A model generated the notes under the pieces. The model ran no database searches. It saw only the letters and a list, made by a program, of their open reading frames with translations, and was not told where the DNA came from. Source: Cladorhizidae sp. MBARI D1340-BT2 (lineage: Eukaryota > Porifera > Demospongiae > Poecilosclerida > Cladorhizidae). From it: a stretch of 64,000 nucleotides of DNA. Both the position numbers and the translations under genes were made by a program. Shown piece by piece: positions 10,152 to 22,206 of the stretch. How positions within the stretch are numbered: the stretch's first letter is position 1; each line of letters begins with the position of its first letter. The stretch covers positions 3,652,204-3,716,203 of the forward strand of contig JAQNBH010000003.1 in assembly GCA_028752905.1 (NCBI GenBank), in the 5' to 3' direction.

Positions 10152-13080
10152 CAGGCCCGTAGCAAGCAAATTTTGAATGGTCCGGCCAGGAAGTGGGTGT
10201 GGTTTTAAATGGGAGTGCCTGGGGCCAGATATGGTTAATTATATATCAGTCTTTTTGTAACTATATCCCATTTCTCTGACCGAGTAGCAATATAGTCATG
10301 TTTTTAGTCTCCTGTTTTTAATTGTCATGTATAAATTGAGTTCAATAATTTTTGTAGGCATCGTATCCTGATATGATTGTTTGTGCTGATTTTGTCATCT
10401 TGTAGCTAGCTATATATGCTTAATTTCTATCTTATAACGACTGTCTTGTTCACATTGTTTTGCTTAAAAGCAATTCTGCTCTTCATTCTACGTGTAATTG
10501 TATCATGCTTATTATTCTATATATATACTCCTTAATTTGTTTGCAATGAAATTATTACAATTATATATAGTGCGATGTGGAATACGAGATAATTATTCCA
10601 ATTTAGTAAAGATATTTAATCTGTGATCTGATTCATTAATGAGAGGTTGAGGTCCAGTTCTCCATGCACATGAAGCATAAGATAGTTGAGATGATCCTGC
10701 TTCATAGTTGCCTGAAGATAGGTTTTCAATCTCCTTAATCCACTGAAAGACATTTCCGAAGATGCATTTGTGGCAGGCATAACTAATATGAGGCATTTGA
10801 CATTTGATAGCAGAGATAGCTGAGCAGGAGAAAGTGAAAGTAAATCTTCACATAAAAGATATTGATTTTTGTTGTAGGTTCTGCTGGTTTTTCTTGAACA
10901 TGTTGAAAGTGCACAGCAAAGGTCTGAAGTTGAGTGCGCAAGAGCTCATGTTCAAAATCGTCTTTGTAAAATTGGCAGATAGTTTGCAAATCACTTTCAA
11001 AGTCTTCTGATTTGCAAGCTTTAAGCAGAAGAGTTTCCAATGAGTGATACACTTTGTACCCAGGTTGATCAAATCGATCTTCAATGCAGCTGATAATTAA
11101 ATCAATTGCTTCGTAATATTGCTGCTTGTAGAGAGACTTAGGATTTTTGTGATTATCACCTTCTGATAAACCATCATCAAATCTTCGAGGACGTTTCTGA
11201 TGACTTGGTAGTTGAGGCTCATCTATACTAAGACTGCTGGCTCTCTGGTTTACCTTTAACCAGAACAGGTCAGGTCAAATGACTCGTCACTTCTCAGCAG
11301 CTTTATGGTTTCCAGTCATTTTAGCAACTGCCTGACCCTCCGCAGCTGAGAAACCCTTGTGCTGGAGAGTGCTGCTGTGTGTTTCAACAGCATTTCTCCA
11401 AGTATGTTGCCAAATAGGTAGTTGAACGTGGACATCATTACAGATACTCCATGGATTCTAGCCTTTGTTTCTGTGTCTCGTACCAGATCGACAGCTTTCT
11501 CCCATGTCAATTGCAAAGTTTCAAAATTGCTCATGATACTAGCAAGTGTATTGGCCTTTATGGTCCATCTGGTTGGGCACAGAACTCTGATACCAGGATT
11601 GCTTTTGCCTGGTATAGCTTCGTTCAAATCCGAAAAATCGCTTCTCTGCGTGGAGAATACTTGATAAGCTTAGTAATCTCGTGGGTAGTATCTAATGCAT
11701 CTTTCATCACCTTTGATTTCTTAATGGTGTCACTGGCAGCCAAGTTTAGAGCATGGCCATAACAATGCGTGAAGATGGCCCTTGGTTCAAGTTCACTGAT
11801 TCGCTTTGCAACACCACTCCTGCACTCATAGCACTTGCACCATCATAGCCACTGACCACGTACTCTTTCAAAACTCAAATTCAACCTCAAAAAAACATCT
11901 TTGATCACTGAAAATAACATTTCAGCATCGATTGAAGGGACAGAATATAATCCTAGAAAATCTTCATGTACTTGCAAGTCATTGGTAATCCAATTGGTAA
12001 TCCAACGAACAAAAAGAGTGACCTGTTCACAATTAGCAGCATCTGTAGTCTCATCAGCCATGATAGTCAAAAAAGGAGAAGTACGAAACTCTGTTGCCAA
12101 GTTTCGTAGAAGCTTAAGACCCATATGTTTAATCATTTCATTTTGTATTTCAGGGCTTGTGTAAATATTCTCCTTCCTTCTTAACCACTCTGCAAGATTG
12201 GGATCCTCTTTAGCCTTCATCTTCAACAATTGCTGTAGATTTCCATCTGTTTCAGTGCCATCTCCTCTCAGAGCAAGACCTTGACGACAAAGAAACGTAA
12301 TGGATGAAAATATCTGGAACAGAGCTCGTGTATTTTTCCCCTTCTGAGTAGCAAATTGTCTAGAAAGCAGTGCTCCTACATCCCCAGTAGTGGAAGGAAT
12401 AGTAATCATCACATCAACAGCTTCATGGTGAGCAGGACTGGTCTCATGATTTTTGAAACTTCTAGTCCCATCCTTCCAATTAGCAAACCCACGAGTTACC
12501 TAAATTAAAATGCTTCTCAGTGTGTTTAAATATAATGTTACATATTCTTCCTAGTTAGCTCACTACCCTAACAACTTTCCCATAATTATTGTTATATGCT
12601 ACATATATTAAGCTAGCTAATTACCAATTGTTCTAGCTAGTGGTATAGCTAGCTAGCAAGCTACCTTCTTTGTTATATTTGAACTATATTATATACTCAC
12701 AAAGGCTGGGTCAAGATAGCCTGTCTTCATCATCTGTTTCTTTGTAGCCATGAGGCAGACATGGCAAAAAACAACATCCTTTGCCTCATCATAGTGAAAG
12801 AATTGCCACTTGGTGAACCACTCTGGCTGAAAACTACGCAGAACTGCATCCGAAAGACCGCTTGGGAAAATGAAATGCCCGTGGCTGATGAGGCTACTCA
12901 GGGCTACTACCTCACCTACTCGTGAACTAGAAGCCATGACCTTTCTTTAGGACTCGAACTGACCAGTGCCTATAATTTAATTCTAACTTCGAACTCTTAT
13001 TTATTTAATTTTTTTTATAGCTGGGCTTGAAATTAGGTGCGGCCAAAACCGGAGCGGCCATAGTGGTTGCTACGGCCCTG
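10152..13080 (-). mobile_element. hAT transposon inserted in the 15-bp minisatellite (copy A)
   Basis: The left end is CAGGCCCGTAGCAAGC. The right end, read inward, is CAGGGCCGTAGCAACC, an imperfect terminal inverted repeat. Both flanks carry TAGTA (10147-10151 and 13081-13085). Removing the element and one TAGTA restores an in-phase minisatellite unit, so the target duplication is 5 bp, as in the hAT5-type group. The element carries a TTF-zinc-finger/DUF4371/hAT-dimerisation transposase gene on the minus strand. Copy B has the same element with an extra insertion. Confidence 0.85.
10593..12937 (-). pseudogene. hAT transposase with one intron, frameshifted (copy A)
   Basis: Exon 1 (12937-12701, 79 codons) starts MASSSRVGEVV and carries the TTF-type zinc-finger start (WFTKWQFFHY, FCHVC). 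A 201-bp intron (12700-12500) has GTGAGT and TTTAG ends and is phase 0. Exon 2 continues VTRGFANWKDGTRSF and a DUF4371 block with the catalytic-region motif FLTIMADETTD. Near 11850 the frame breaks within the YDGAS motif. Further breaks occur within the next ~20 codons and near 11635. The middle block (PTRWTIKAN, 11627-11316) and the dimerisation-region remains down to 10593 are in other frames. The family cuts and pastes DNA in the nucleus, but this copy is dead. Confidence 0.85.
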
Positions 13081-14617
13081 TAGTAATACACTCCCCAGAA
13101 TACACTCCCTATAATACTCTCTCTAGTAATACATTCCCTAGTATTACACTCCCTAGTTTTACACTCCCTGGTATTATACTCCCTAGTAATGCATGACCCT
13201 AGTAATGCACTCCTAGTAATACACTCCCTAGTAATACACTCCCGAGTAATACACTCTCTAGTAACACTCTCTAGTAATATACTCCCTATTAATACACCCC
13301 CTAGTAATACACTCCCTAGTAATACACTCTCTAGTAATACACTCCCTTGTAATACACTTCCTAGTAATGTACTCCCTAGTAATACACTCCGTAGTAATAC
13401 ACTCCGTAGTAATACACTCCCTAGTAATACACTCCCTAGTAATACACTTCCTAGTAATGCACTTCCTAGTAATGCACTCTCTAGTAATACACTCCCTAGT
13501 AATACACTTCCTAGTAATGCACTTCCTAGTAATGCACTCTCTAGTAATACACTCCCTAGTAATACACTCCCTAGTAATACACTCTCTAGTAATACACTCC
13601 CTAGTTATACACTCCCTAGTAATACACTCCCTAGTAATATACTTCCTAATAATACACTCCCTAGTAATACACTTCCTAGTAATGCACTCACTAGTAATAC
13701 ACTCCCTAGTTATTCACTCCCTAGTAATACACTCCCTAGTAATATACTCCCTAGTAATACACTCCCTAGTAATACACTCCCTAGTAATACACTCCCTAGT
13801 AATACACTCCCTAGTAATACACTCCCTTGTAATACACTCCCTGTAATACACTCCCTAGTAATACACACCCTAGTAATATACTTCCTAGTATTGCACTCCC
13901 TAGTTATTCACTCCCTAGTTATACACTCCCTAGTAATACACTTCCTAGTAATACACTCCCTAGTAATACACTCCCTAGTAATACACTCCCTAGTAATACA
14001 CTCCCTAGTAATGCACTCCCTAGTAATACACTCCCTAGTAATACACTCCCTAGTAATACACTCCCTAGTAATACACTCCCTAGTAATACACTCCCTAGTA
14101 ATGCACTCCCTAGTAATGCACTCCCTAGTAATGCACTCCCTAGTAATGCACTCCCTAGTAATGCACTCCCTAGTAATGCACTCCCTAGTAATGCACTCCC
14201 TAGTAATGCACTCCCTAGTAATGCACTCCCTAGTAATACACTCCCTAGTAATACACTCCCTAGTAATACACTCCCTAGTAATACACTCCCTAGTAATACA
14301 CTCCCTAGTAATACACTCCCTAGTAATACACTCCCTAGTAATACACTCCCTAGTAATACACTCCCTAGTAATACACTCCCTAGTAATACACTCCCTAGTA
14401 ATACACTCCCTAGTAATACACTCCCTAGTAATACACTCCCTAGTAATACACTCCCTAGTAATACACTCCCTAGTAATACACTCCCTAGTAATACACTCCC
14501 TAGTAATACACTCCCTAGTAATACACTCCGTAGTAATACACTCCCTAGTAATACACTCCCTAGTAATACACTCCCTAGTGATACACTCCCTAGTAATACA
14601 CTCCCTAGTAATACACT
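13081..14617. repeat. 15-bp minisatellite, array B
   Basis: About 102 units of the same TAATACACTCCCTAG family as array A. The left part is more degenerate (acttcc, actctc and attcac variants). The right part is homogeneous, with a run of nine GC-type units at 14101-14235. Open frames of 541 aa (plus strand) and 274 aa (minus strand, repeating CITRE) are artefacts of the 15-bp period. Confidence 0.95.
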
Positions 14618-17014
14618 CTAGTGCAATTGATTTGTTGATTTTTTGTTTGCTTGTTTTGTTACAAATTAATATTCTAATACTACAAATACCTACTACTAAT
14701 AAACTACCAAAAATAAATAGAAATAAGCACACATACTTCCTACAGTGTCTCTGGGGGGATGTTCAGAGGGGGAATGCAGTATGGGTGGAGTCAGTGGGAG
14801 GCTATGGGAAATGAACCTGTGACTACATAATTATATATTTATGTTGGTTTATATATTTAAATGTTGGTTTTCTTGTTAAAAGTTAAAAATAGCATTAACA
14901 CAACACAACGATGATTAATAAAAAGAATAATAATAATAGTAGTAGTAGTAGTAATAGTAGTAGTAGTAGCAGCAGCAGCAACAACAACAACAATAATAAT
15001 AATAATAAATGCTTTATTAACATATGCTGTATAACATAATTATGATGTATTACATATATTATTGCTATTGTTGTTATATATTATATATTACTTATTTTTC
15101 ATTATATATATATCCATCCATTCATTATAATATTCATGCATGATATAACTTACATTACTATCATGCTTATTCATATAGTTTATAGAACCCCCTTCCCCTC
15201 AAGTTAAAAAGTTTAAGTGATCATACACAACTAAGTAAATATATATTATACTATCATCAAAATATCTTCACAACCTGAATTAAACCAACATTTTGGCTAG
15301 TTGCCCAAGCCATCATCAAGTTGAGAAACACACACACACACAAAAAGAATTGTTAGTTTGGTGACTATATATGCATTGAAAAAGAAGGAAAAAAGACGAA
15401 GTGAAAAGGAAGAAAGAGCTTGTTCTGAAGGAGGCAATACATCCTACCAATGATTTCATAGAGATGTGGGCTTGTATATAAATGCCTGAAATAACATGGA
15501 AACACATCCACCATAAAAATAAATTCCCTTTTTTATCATTTAATATTATGTTTATTAATTATTTTATCTCTGTTAATATTACATTAATTATTGTGATGGT
15601 ATAATAATTATTACGTTGTTATTTATTAAGTGGCCAAGGATTTTGAGCAAACAGGTTGTCAAGTTAACGAAGTTTTGCATGCAAGAATTGCGGGTGCTGG
15701 ACATACCACTTTGGAGATAAAAAGATATTCAGCTATGCTAATATACATGAGGCTACTATATACAATCAAGTGCTATGTTTTTTCTTATTATTCTCTCTCA
15801 TCAATCCCTCTCACCTGAATCCTTCAGGCACTTCACGTTCTGATGGTAAGCGATCTGATGGGGGGTATCCATCATACCCTGGAAGAATGACCGTATTCTT
15901 GTGTGGGATGCTTCTTGTGTGGACTTCTCTGCACCTTCATATGCCAACCTACTACTGAAGGTGCAGGTGTAGCGGCCAATAGAGCCAAGTCCTTGAAGAA
16001 GAGAAATTATGTGAACATTGCTTCTGCCTCTTTTGGTTCCCATTAGGTTAGAAACTACTGGAGTGTTTGGTATGGAGACATCTTGTTTTGGGGAGGGAGT
16101 TGGTGGCCATCTAAAATGTGGTTGGTTTTATGCATGGTTGCCTAGTCACCAAGCAATTCCATTAGTGTCTTTATCACCCTGATGATGGCTAGGGCAACTG
16201 TTGGTTTAATGTTTAATTTCAAATTCCGCAATAGAAAATATTACAAAATGACAACGGGGAAGCAGCCATTGAGATCATTATTATGATAATGAAGAAGAGT
16301 TCCTTTCCCATTACAGTCCTCAATCTCTCTTCTTCTTTTTTCATCTCCTCTTTGATATTCATTTTCAACCTTGTTTAATTGTCGACCCTTTACCTTCCCA
16401 TCCCACGCATGCCATTGGTTGGCTATACCCAACTAGTGGATATTCAATTTTGATACTTTCACCTAGATAAGTCATTGCCTCATCCCAGTGTGACCCTCTC
16501 AACCACTGTGATGTTAACCCAGTGTTCCCACAGAGCTGTTAACCTACTCCAATCTGCCTCAACCCAGCGTGGTGTTGGTCCAGCGTGTCCTATAGAGCTA
16601 TTGTCTAACCTGCCTCAACCCAGCGTGATGATGTCGTCCTTAAAATGGTCAACCTGCCTCAATTACCCAGTGTAACATCATCATCATTAAGGATTCAACA
16701 TGCTTCAGCTTATTGGTTGATTACTTGTGCATGAATCACTTCAGCTTGACCACTGACCTAGCTGAGGAAGAACAGATACACATATTGTCTCTCCCCCTCA
16801 CTCATCGCATAACTGAAACTTATATAATATGCACTTGAGGAACAGATTCCAAATGCAAATCTGAAGTTGGCCAAAATAGTATTAACAAGAACAACTGTTA
16901 GTTTGTCATGAGTTGCTGCCATCATTATCTCCCCACGTCCACACATCTCCGGTCACCGCTCCCCTTCAGTCTCCTCCCCTTCATGGACTTCCTCTTCTCT
17001 TCTCACCTGCACTC
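14618..17014. other. Spacer of duplication unit B
   Basis: Near-copy of 7758-10124, with the same trinucleotide tract, weak ribozyme-like motif (15287-15320, minus) and ctcaacccagcg repeat. The Cys-rich coding-like stretch at 15630-15720 is frameshifted relative to copy A. No gene is supported. Confidence 0.7.
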
Positions 17015-17476
17015 CCTAGTAATGCACTCCCTAGTACAGGCCCGTAGCAAGCAAATTTTGAATGGTCCGGCCAGGAAGTGGGTGTGGTTTTAAATGGGAG
17101 TACCTGGGGCCAGATATGGTTAATTATATATCAGTCTTTTTGTAACTATATCCCATTTCTCTGACCGAGTAGCAATATAGTCATGTTTTTAGTCTCCTGT
17201 TTTTAATTGTCATGTATAAATTGAGTTCAATAATTTTTGTAGGCATCGTATCCTGATATGATTGTTTGTGCTGATTTTGTCATCTTGTAGCTAGCTATAT
17301 ATGCTTAATTTCTATCTTATACGACTGTCTTGTTCACATTGTTTTGCTTAAAAGCAATTCTGCTCTTCATTCTACGTGTAATTGTATCATGCTTATTATT
17401 CTATATATATACTCCTTAATTTGTTTGCAATGAAATTATTACAATTATATATAGTGCGATGTGGAATACGAGATAA

Positions 17477-20400
17477 TTATTCCAATTTAGTAAAGATATT
17501 TAATCTGTGATCTGATTCATTAATGAGAGGTATGAGAGGTTTGAGGTCCAGTTCTCCATGCACATGAAGCATAAGGTAGTTGAGATGATCCTGCTTCATA
17601 GTTGCCTGAAGATAGGTTTTCAATCTCCTTAATCCACTGAAAGACATTTCCGAAGATGCATTTGTGGCAGGCATAACTAATATGAGGCATTTGACATTTG
17701 ATAGCAGAGATAGCTGAGCAGGAGAAAGTGAAAGTAAATAATCTTCACATAAAAGATATTGATTTTTGTTGTAGGTTCTGCTGGTTTTTCTTGAACATGT
17801 TGAAAGTGCACAGCAAAGGGCTGAAGTTGAGTGCGTAAGAGCTCATGTTCAAAATCGTCTTTGTAAAATTGGCAGATAGTTTGCAAATCACTTTCAAAGT
17901 CTTCTGATTTGCAAGCTTTAAGCAGAAGAGTTTCCAATGAGTGATACACTTTGTACCCAGGTTGATCAAATCGATCTTCAATGCAGCTGATAATTAAATC
18001 AATTGCTTCGTAATATTGCTGCTTGTAGAGAGACTTAGGATTTTTGTGATTATCACCTTCTGATAAACCATCATCAAATCTTCGAGGACATTTCTGACGA
18101 CGTGGTAGTTGAGGCTCATCTATACTAAGACTGCTGGCTCTCTGGTTTACCTTTAACCAGAACAGGTCAAATGACTCGTCACTTCTCAGCAGCTTTATGG
18201 TTTCCAGTCATTTTAGCAACTGCCTGACCCTCCGCAGCTGAGAAACCCTTGTGCTGGAGAGTGCTGCTGTGTGTTTCAACAGCATTTCTCCAAGTATGTT
18301 GCCAAATAGGTAGTTGAACGTGGACATCATTACAGATACTCCATGGATTCTAGCCTTTGTTTCTGTGTCTCGTACCACATCGACAGCTTTCTCCCATGTC
18401 AATTGCAAAGTTTCAAAATTGCTCATGATACTAGCAAGTGTATTGGCCTTTATGGTACATCTGGTTGGGCACAGAACTCTGATACCAGGATTGCTTTTGC
18501 CTGGTATAGCTTCGTTCAAATCCGAAAAATCGCTTCTCTGCGTGGAGAATACTTGATAAGCTTAGTAATCTCGTGGGTAGTATCTAATGCATCTTTCATC
18601 ACCTTTGATTTCTTAATGGTGTCACTGGCAGCCAAGTTTAGAGCATGGCCATAACAATGCGTGAAGATGGCCCTTGGTTAAAGTTCACTGATTCGCTTTG
18701 CAACACCACTCCTGCACTCATAGCACTTGCACCATCATAGCCACTGACCACGTACTCTTTCAAAACTCAAATTCAACCTCAAAAAAACATCTTTGATCAC
18801 TGAAAATAACATTTCAGCATCGATTGAAGGGACAATATAATCCTAGAAAATCTTCATGTACTTGCAAGTCATCGGTAATCCAACGAACAAAAAGAGTGAC
18901 CTGTTCACAATTAGCAGCATCTGTAGTCTCATCAGCCATGATAGTCAAAAAAGGAGAAGTACGAAACTCTGTTGCCAAGTTTCGTAGAAGCTTAAGACCC
19001 ATATGTTTAATCATTTCATTTTGTATTTCAGGGCTTGTGTAAACATTCTCCTTCCTTCTTAACCACTCTGCAAGATTGGGATCCTCTTTAGCCTTCATCT
19101 TCAACAATTGCTGTAGATTTCCATCTGTTTCAGTGCCATCTCCTCTCAGAGCAAGACCTTGACGACAAAGAAACGTAATGGATGAAAATATCTGGAACAG
19201 AGCTCGTGTATTTTTCCCCTTCTGAGTAGCAAATTGTCTAGAAAGCAGTGCTCCTACATCCCCAGTAGTGGAAGGAATAGTAATCATCACATCAACAGGT
19301 TCATGGTGAGCAGCACTGGTCTCATGATTTTTGAAACTTCTAGTCCCATCCTTCCAATTAGCAAACCCACGAGTTACCTAAATTAAAATGATTCTCAGTG
19401 TGTTTAAATATAATGTTACATATTCTTCCTAGTTAGCTCACTACCCTAACAACTTTCCCATAATTATTGTTATATGCTACATATATTAAGGGAGGCTTTT
19501 ACCTCTTTTTTTTATGATTTAATTTTTTTAATTTTATTGCTCTATTCTATACCTTGATGCATGTAGTTGTTATGTTTCAAGTTTCAGAGTATTTCAATGC
19601 TCCATTATGAAGTTATGCACCGTTTTGTGCATTCTATTTCACATTATCAAGCTATATACAAAATACCGTTTGAATCTTAAAAACGGCGCTCCTGCCAAAG
19701 GTAAGCGTATCTCCCTAACCGTTCATGATAGAAGTCTGGAAAAGGACTCTAAATGAAGCTCTCAGTAAGCTTCCAATTACCATAGTTACCACGCAGCCCT
19801 GTGCTGTCATCACATGATCTGCGCATCCTGTCAGGCAACCGTCATCATTTCGATTTTTACCAAAAAATACCCCCCAAAAACACACCCACTTTTCATGGCT
19901 TCTCCTGAAAATCACTGTTTCCGAATCTGGAAATATTCTAACTTGCTCTTTTTTTAATGTATACAAGATTTTAATATATCATTTGAAAGTCCTTTCCCTG
20001 CTCTAAAAAGTGAATGACTAAAACATGTTTAAGTCCATACATGGTGGAGGTATGCATATGGATATACATACCATGTTTAGAACTTCAGGTTGACCTCTCT
20101 TAAAATTCAGTTGTTGTGCTAATGATATTTTTAGCCATTCACTTTGCACTTCTATGATCACTCTAAGCACTTCCTAAGTGGGAAGTGGTTAGGACTAAGT
20201 GGCCATGAGTTAGCCCCTGATACTGAGGTGGGATCCATAACTTCACCTAGGTAGTAGATATGCAAAATCTGAGCATATCAAAAGAAAGCACATTCAATAC
20301 ACTGCATCTTGATAAAATTTCACCTGCATTGAGAAAGAAATAAAAAAGTTATGACAAGTTGTGTCGACCACCCCAGAAATGGTAAAAGCCTCCCTTAAGC

Positions 20401-20721
20401 TAGCTAATTACCAATTGTTCTAGCTAGTGGTATATATAGCTAGCTAGCAAGCTACCTTCTTTATTATATACTCACAAAGGCTGGGTCAAGATAGCCTGTC
20501 TTCATCATCTGTTTCTTTGTAGCCATGAGGCAGACATGGCAAAAAACAACATCCTTTGCCTCATCATAGTGAAATAATTGCCACTTGGTGAACCACTCTG
20601 GCTGAAAACTACGCAGAACTGCATTCTTTTTTTCCGTAAGACCACTTGGGAAAATGAAATGCCCGTGGCTGATGAGGCTACTCAGGGCTACTACCTCACC
20701 TACTCGTGAACTAGAAGCCAT
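17477..20721 (-). pseudogene. hAT transposase, frameshifted (copy B)
   Basis: Exon 1 is 20721-20476 (82 codons, three more than copy A because of a TTTTTTTCC expansion). The intron is 20475-19378, enlarged to 1,098 bp by the TTAA insertion. Exon 2 begins at 19377 and carries DUF4371 (FLTIMADETTD) until a 2-bp deletion near 18835 shifts the frame. The middle block (18519-18208) has PTRCTIKAN where copy A has PTRWTIKAN. The C-terminal dimerisation block is better kept here (17674-17477, SSEMSFSGLRRLKTYLQATM). Multiple breaks make it inactive. Confidence 0.85.
19490..20394. mobile_element. 905-bp TTAA-flanked MITE inside the transposase intron
   Basis: Perfect 14-bp terminal inverted repeats GGGAGGCTTTTACC are flanked by TTAA at 19486-19489 and 20395-20398. 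Copy A has the unoccupied site with a single TTAA at 12608-12611. TTAA duplication is typical of piggyBac and Kolobok superfamilies. No transposase frame is present, so it is non-autonomous. Confidence 0.9.
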
Positions 20722-20859
20722 GACCTTTCTTTAGGACTCGAACTGACCAGTGCCTATAATTCTAACTTCGAACTCTTATTTATTTAATTTTTTTTATAGC
20801 TGGGCTTGAAATTAGGTGCGGCCAAAACCGGAGCGGCCATAGTGGTTGCTACGGCCCTG

Positions 20860-22206
20860 TAGTAATACACTCCCCAGGAATACACTCCCTATAATACTCT
20901 CTCTAGTAATACACCCCCTAGTAATACACTCCCTAGTAATACACTCTCTAGTAATACACCCCCTAGTAATACACTCCGTAGTAATACACTTCCTAGTAAT
21001 GCACTCTCTAGTAATACACTCCCTAGTTATATACTCCCTAGTAATGCACTCCCTAGTAATTAACTTTCTAGTAATGCACTCCCTAGTAATGCACTCCCTA
21101 GTAATATACTTCCTAATAATACACTCCCTAGTAATACACTTCCTAGTAATGCACTCTCTAGTAATACACTCCCTTGTAATACACTCCCTAGTAATACATA
21201 TACACTCCTTAGTAATACACTCCCTAGTAATACACTCCCTAGTAATACACTCCCTAGTAATACACTCCCTAGTAATACACTCCCTAGTAATACACTCCCT
21301 AGTAATACACTCCCTAGTAATACACTCCCTAGTTATTCACTCCCTAGTAATACACTCCCTAGTTATTCACTCCCTAGTAATACACTCCCTAGTAATGCAC
21401 TCCCTAGTAATACACTCCCTTGTAATACACTCCCTAGTAATACATATACACTCCTTAGTAATACACTCCCTAGTAATACACTCCCTAGTAATACACTCCC
21501 TAGTAATACACTCCCTAGTAATACACTCCCTAGTAATACACTCCCTAGTAATACACTCCCTAGTAATACACTCCCTAGTAATACACTCCCTTGTAATACA
21601 CTCCCTAGTAATACACTCCCTAGTAATACACACCCTAGTAATATACTTCCTAGTATTGCACTCCCTAGTTATTCACTCCCTAGTTATACACTTCCTAGTA
21701 ATACACTCCCTAGTAATACAATCCATAGTAATACACTCCCTAGTAATACACTTCCTAGTAATATACTCCCTAGTAATACACTCCCTTGTAATACACTCCC
21801 TAGTAATACAATCCCTAGTAATACACTCCCTAGTAATACACTCCCTAGAAATGCACTCCCTAGTAATTAACTTTCTAGTAATGCACTCCCTAGTAATACA
21901 CTCCATAGTAATACACTCCCTGGTAATACACTCCCTAGTAATACACTCCCTAGTAATTCACTTTCTAGTAATACACTCCCTAGTAATACACTCCATAGTA
22001 ATACACTCCCTAGTAATACACTCTCTAGTGATACACCCCCTAGTAATACACTCCATAGTAATACACTCCCTAGTAATACACTCTCTAGTAATACACCCCC
22101 TAGTAATACACTCCCTAGTAATACACTCCCTAGTATTATACTCTCTAGTAATACACCCCCTAGTAATACACTCCCTAGTAATAAACTAACTAGTTATACA
22201 CTCGAG
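20860..22206. repeat. 15-bp minisatellite, array C
   Basis: Same 15-bp family, more heterogeneous than A and B. It shows acttcc, acaccccc and acatatacactcc variants, the last repeated at ~21195 and ~21440, which suggests a ~240-bp internal duplication. The 447-aa plus-strand frame is an artefact. Confidence 0.95.

Larger units (their letters stand above)
6588..13080. repeat. Tandem duplication unit A (minisatellite + spacer + hAT)
   Basis: The order minisatellite, gtgcaattgatttgttgatt spacer, two short minisatellite units, hAT element is repeated almost base for base in 13081-20859. Its first two parts recur in 20860-24212. The junction to the next copy is inside the minisatellite, just after the right end of the hAT element. 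Confidence 0.9.
13081..20859. repeat. Tandem duplication unit B
   Basis: Same order as unit A and close to identical to it outside the minisatellite, with small indels. It is longer because the hAT intron contains a 905-bp insertion and the minisatellite is longer. Confidence 0.9.
17037..20859 (-). mobile_element. hAT transposon (copy B), carrying a nested insertion
   Basis: Same termini (CAGGCCCGTAGCAAGC and CAGGGCCGTAGCAACC inward) and same flanking minisatellite as the element at 10152-13080. It was therefore duplicated together with the surrounding DNA and did not transpose independently. Minor indels distinguish it, plus the TTAA-flanked insertion at 19490-20394. Confidence 0.85.

Noticed and set aside
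13189..14814. 541-aa frame, and a 274-aa reverse frame of CITRE repeats
   Set aside because: Minisatellite artefacts on both strands of the same DNA.
6588..22206. CRISPR array
   Set aside because: Units are contiguous with no spacers, and the window is eukaryotic.
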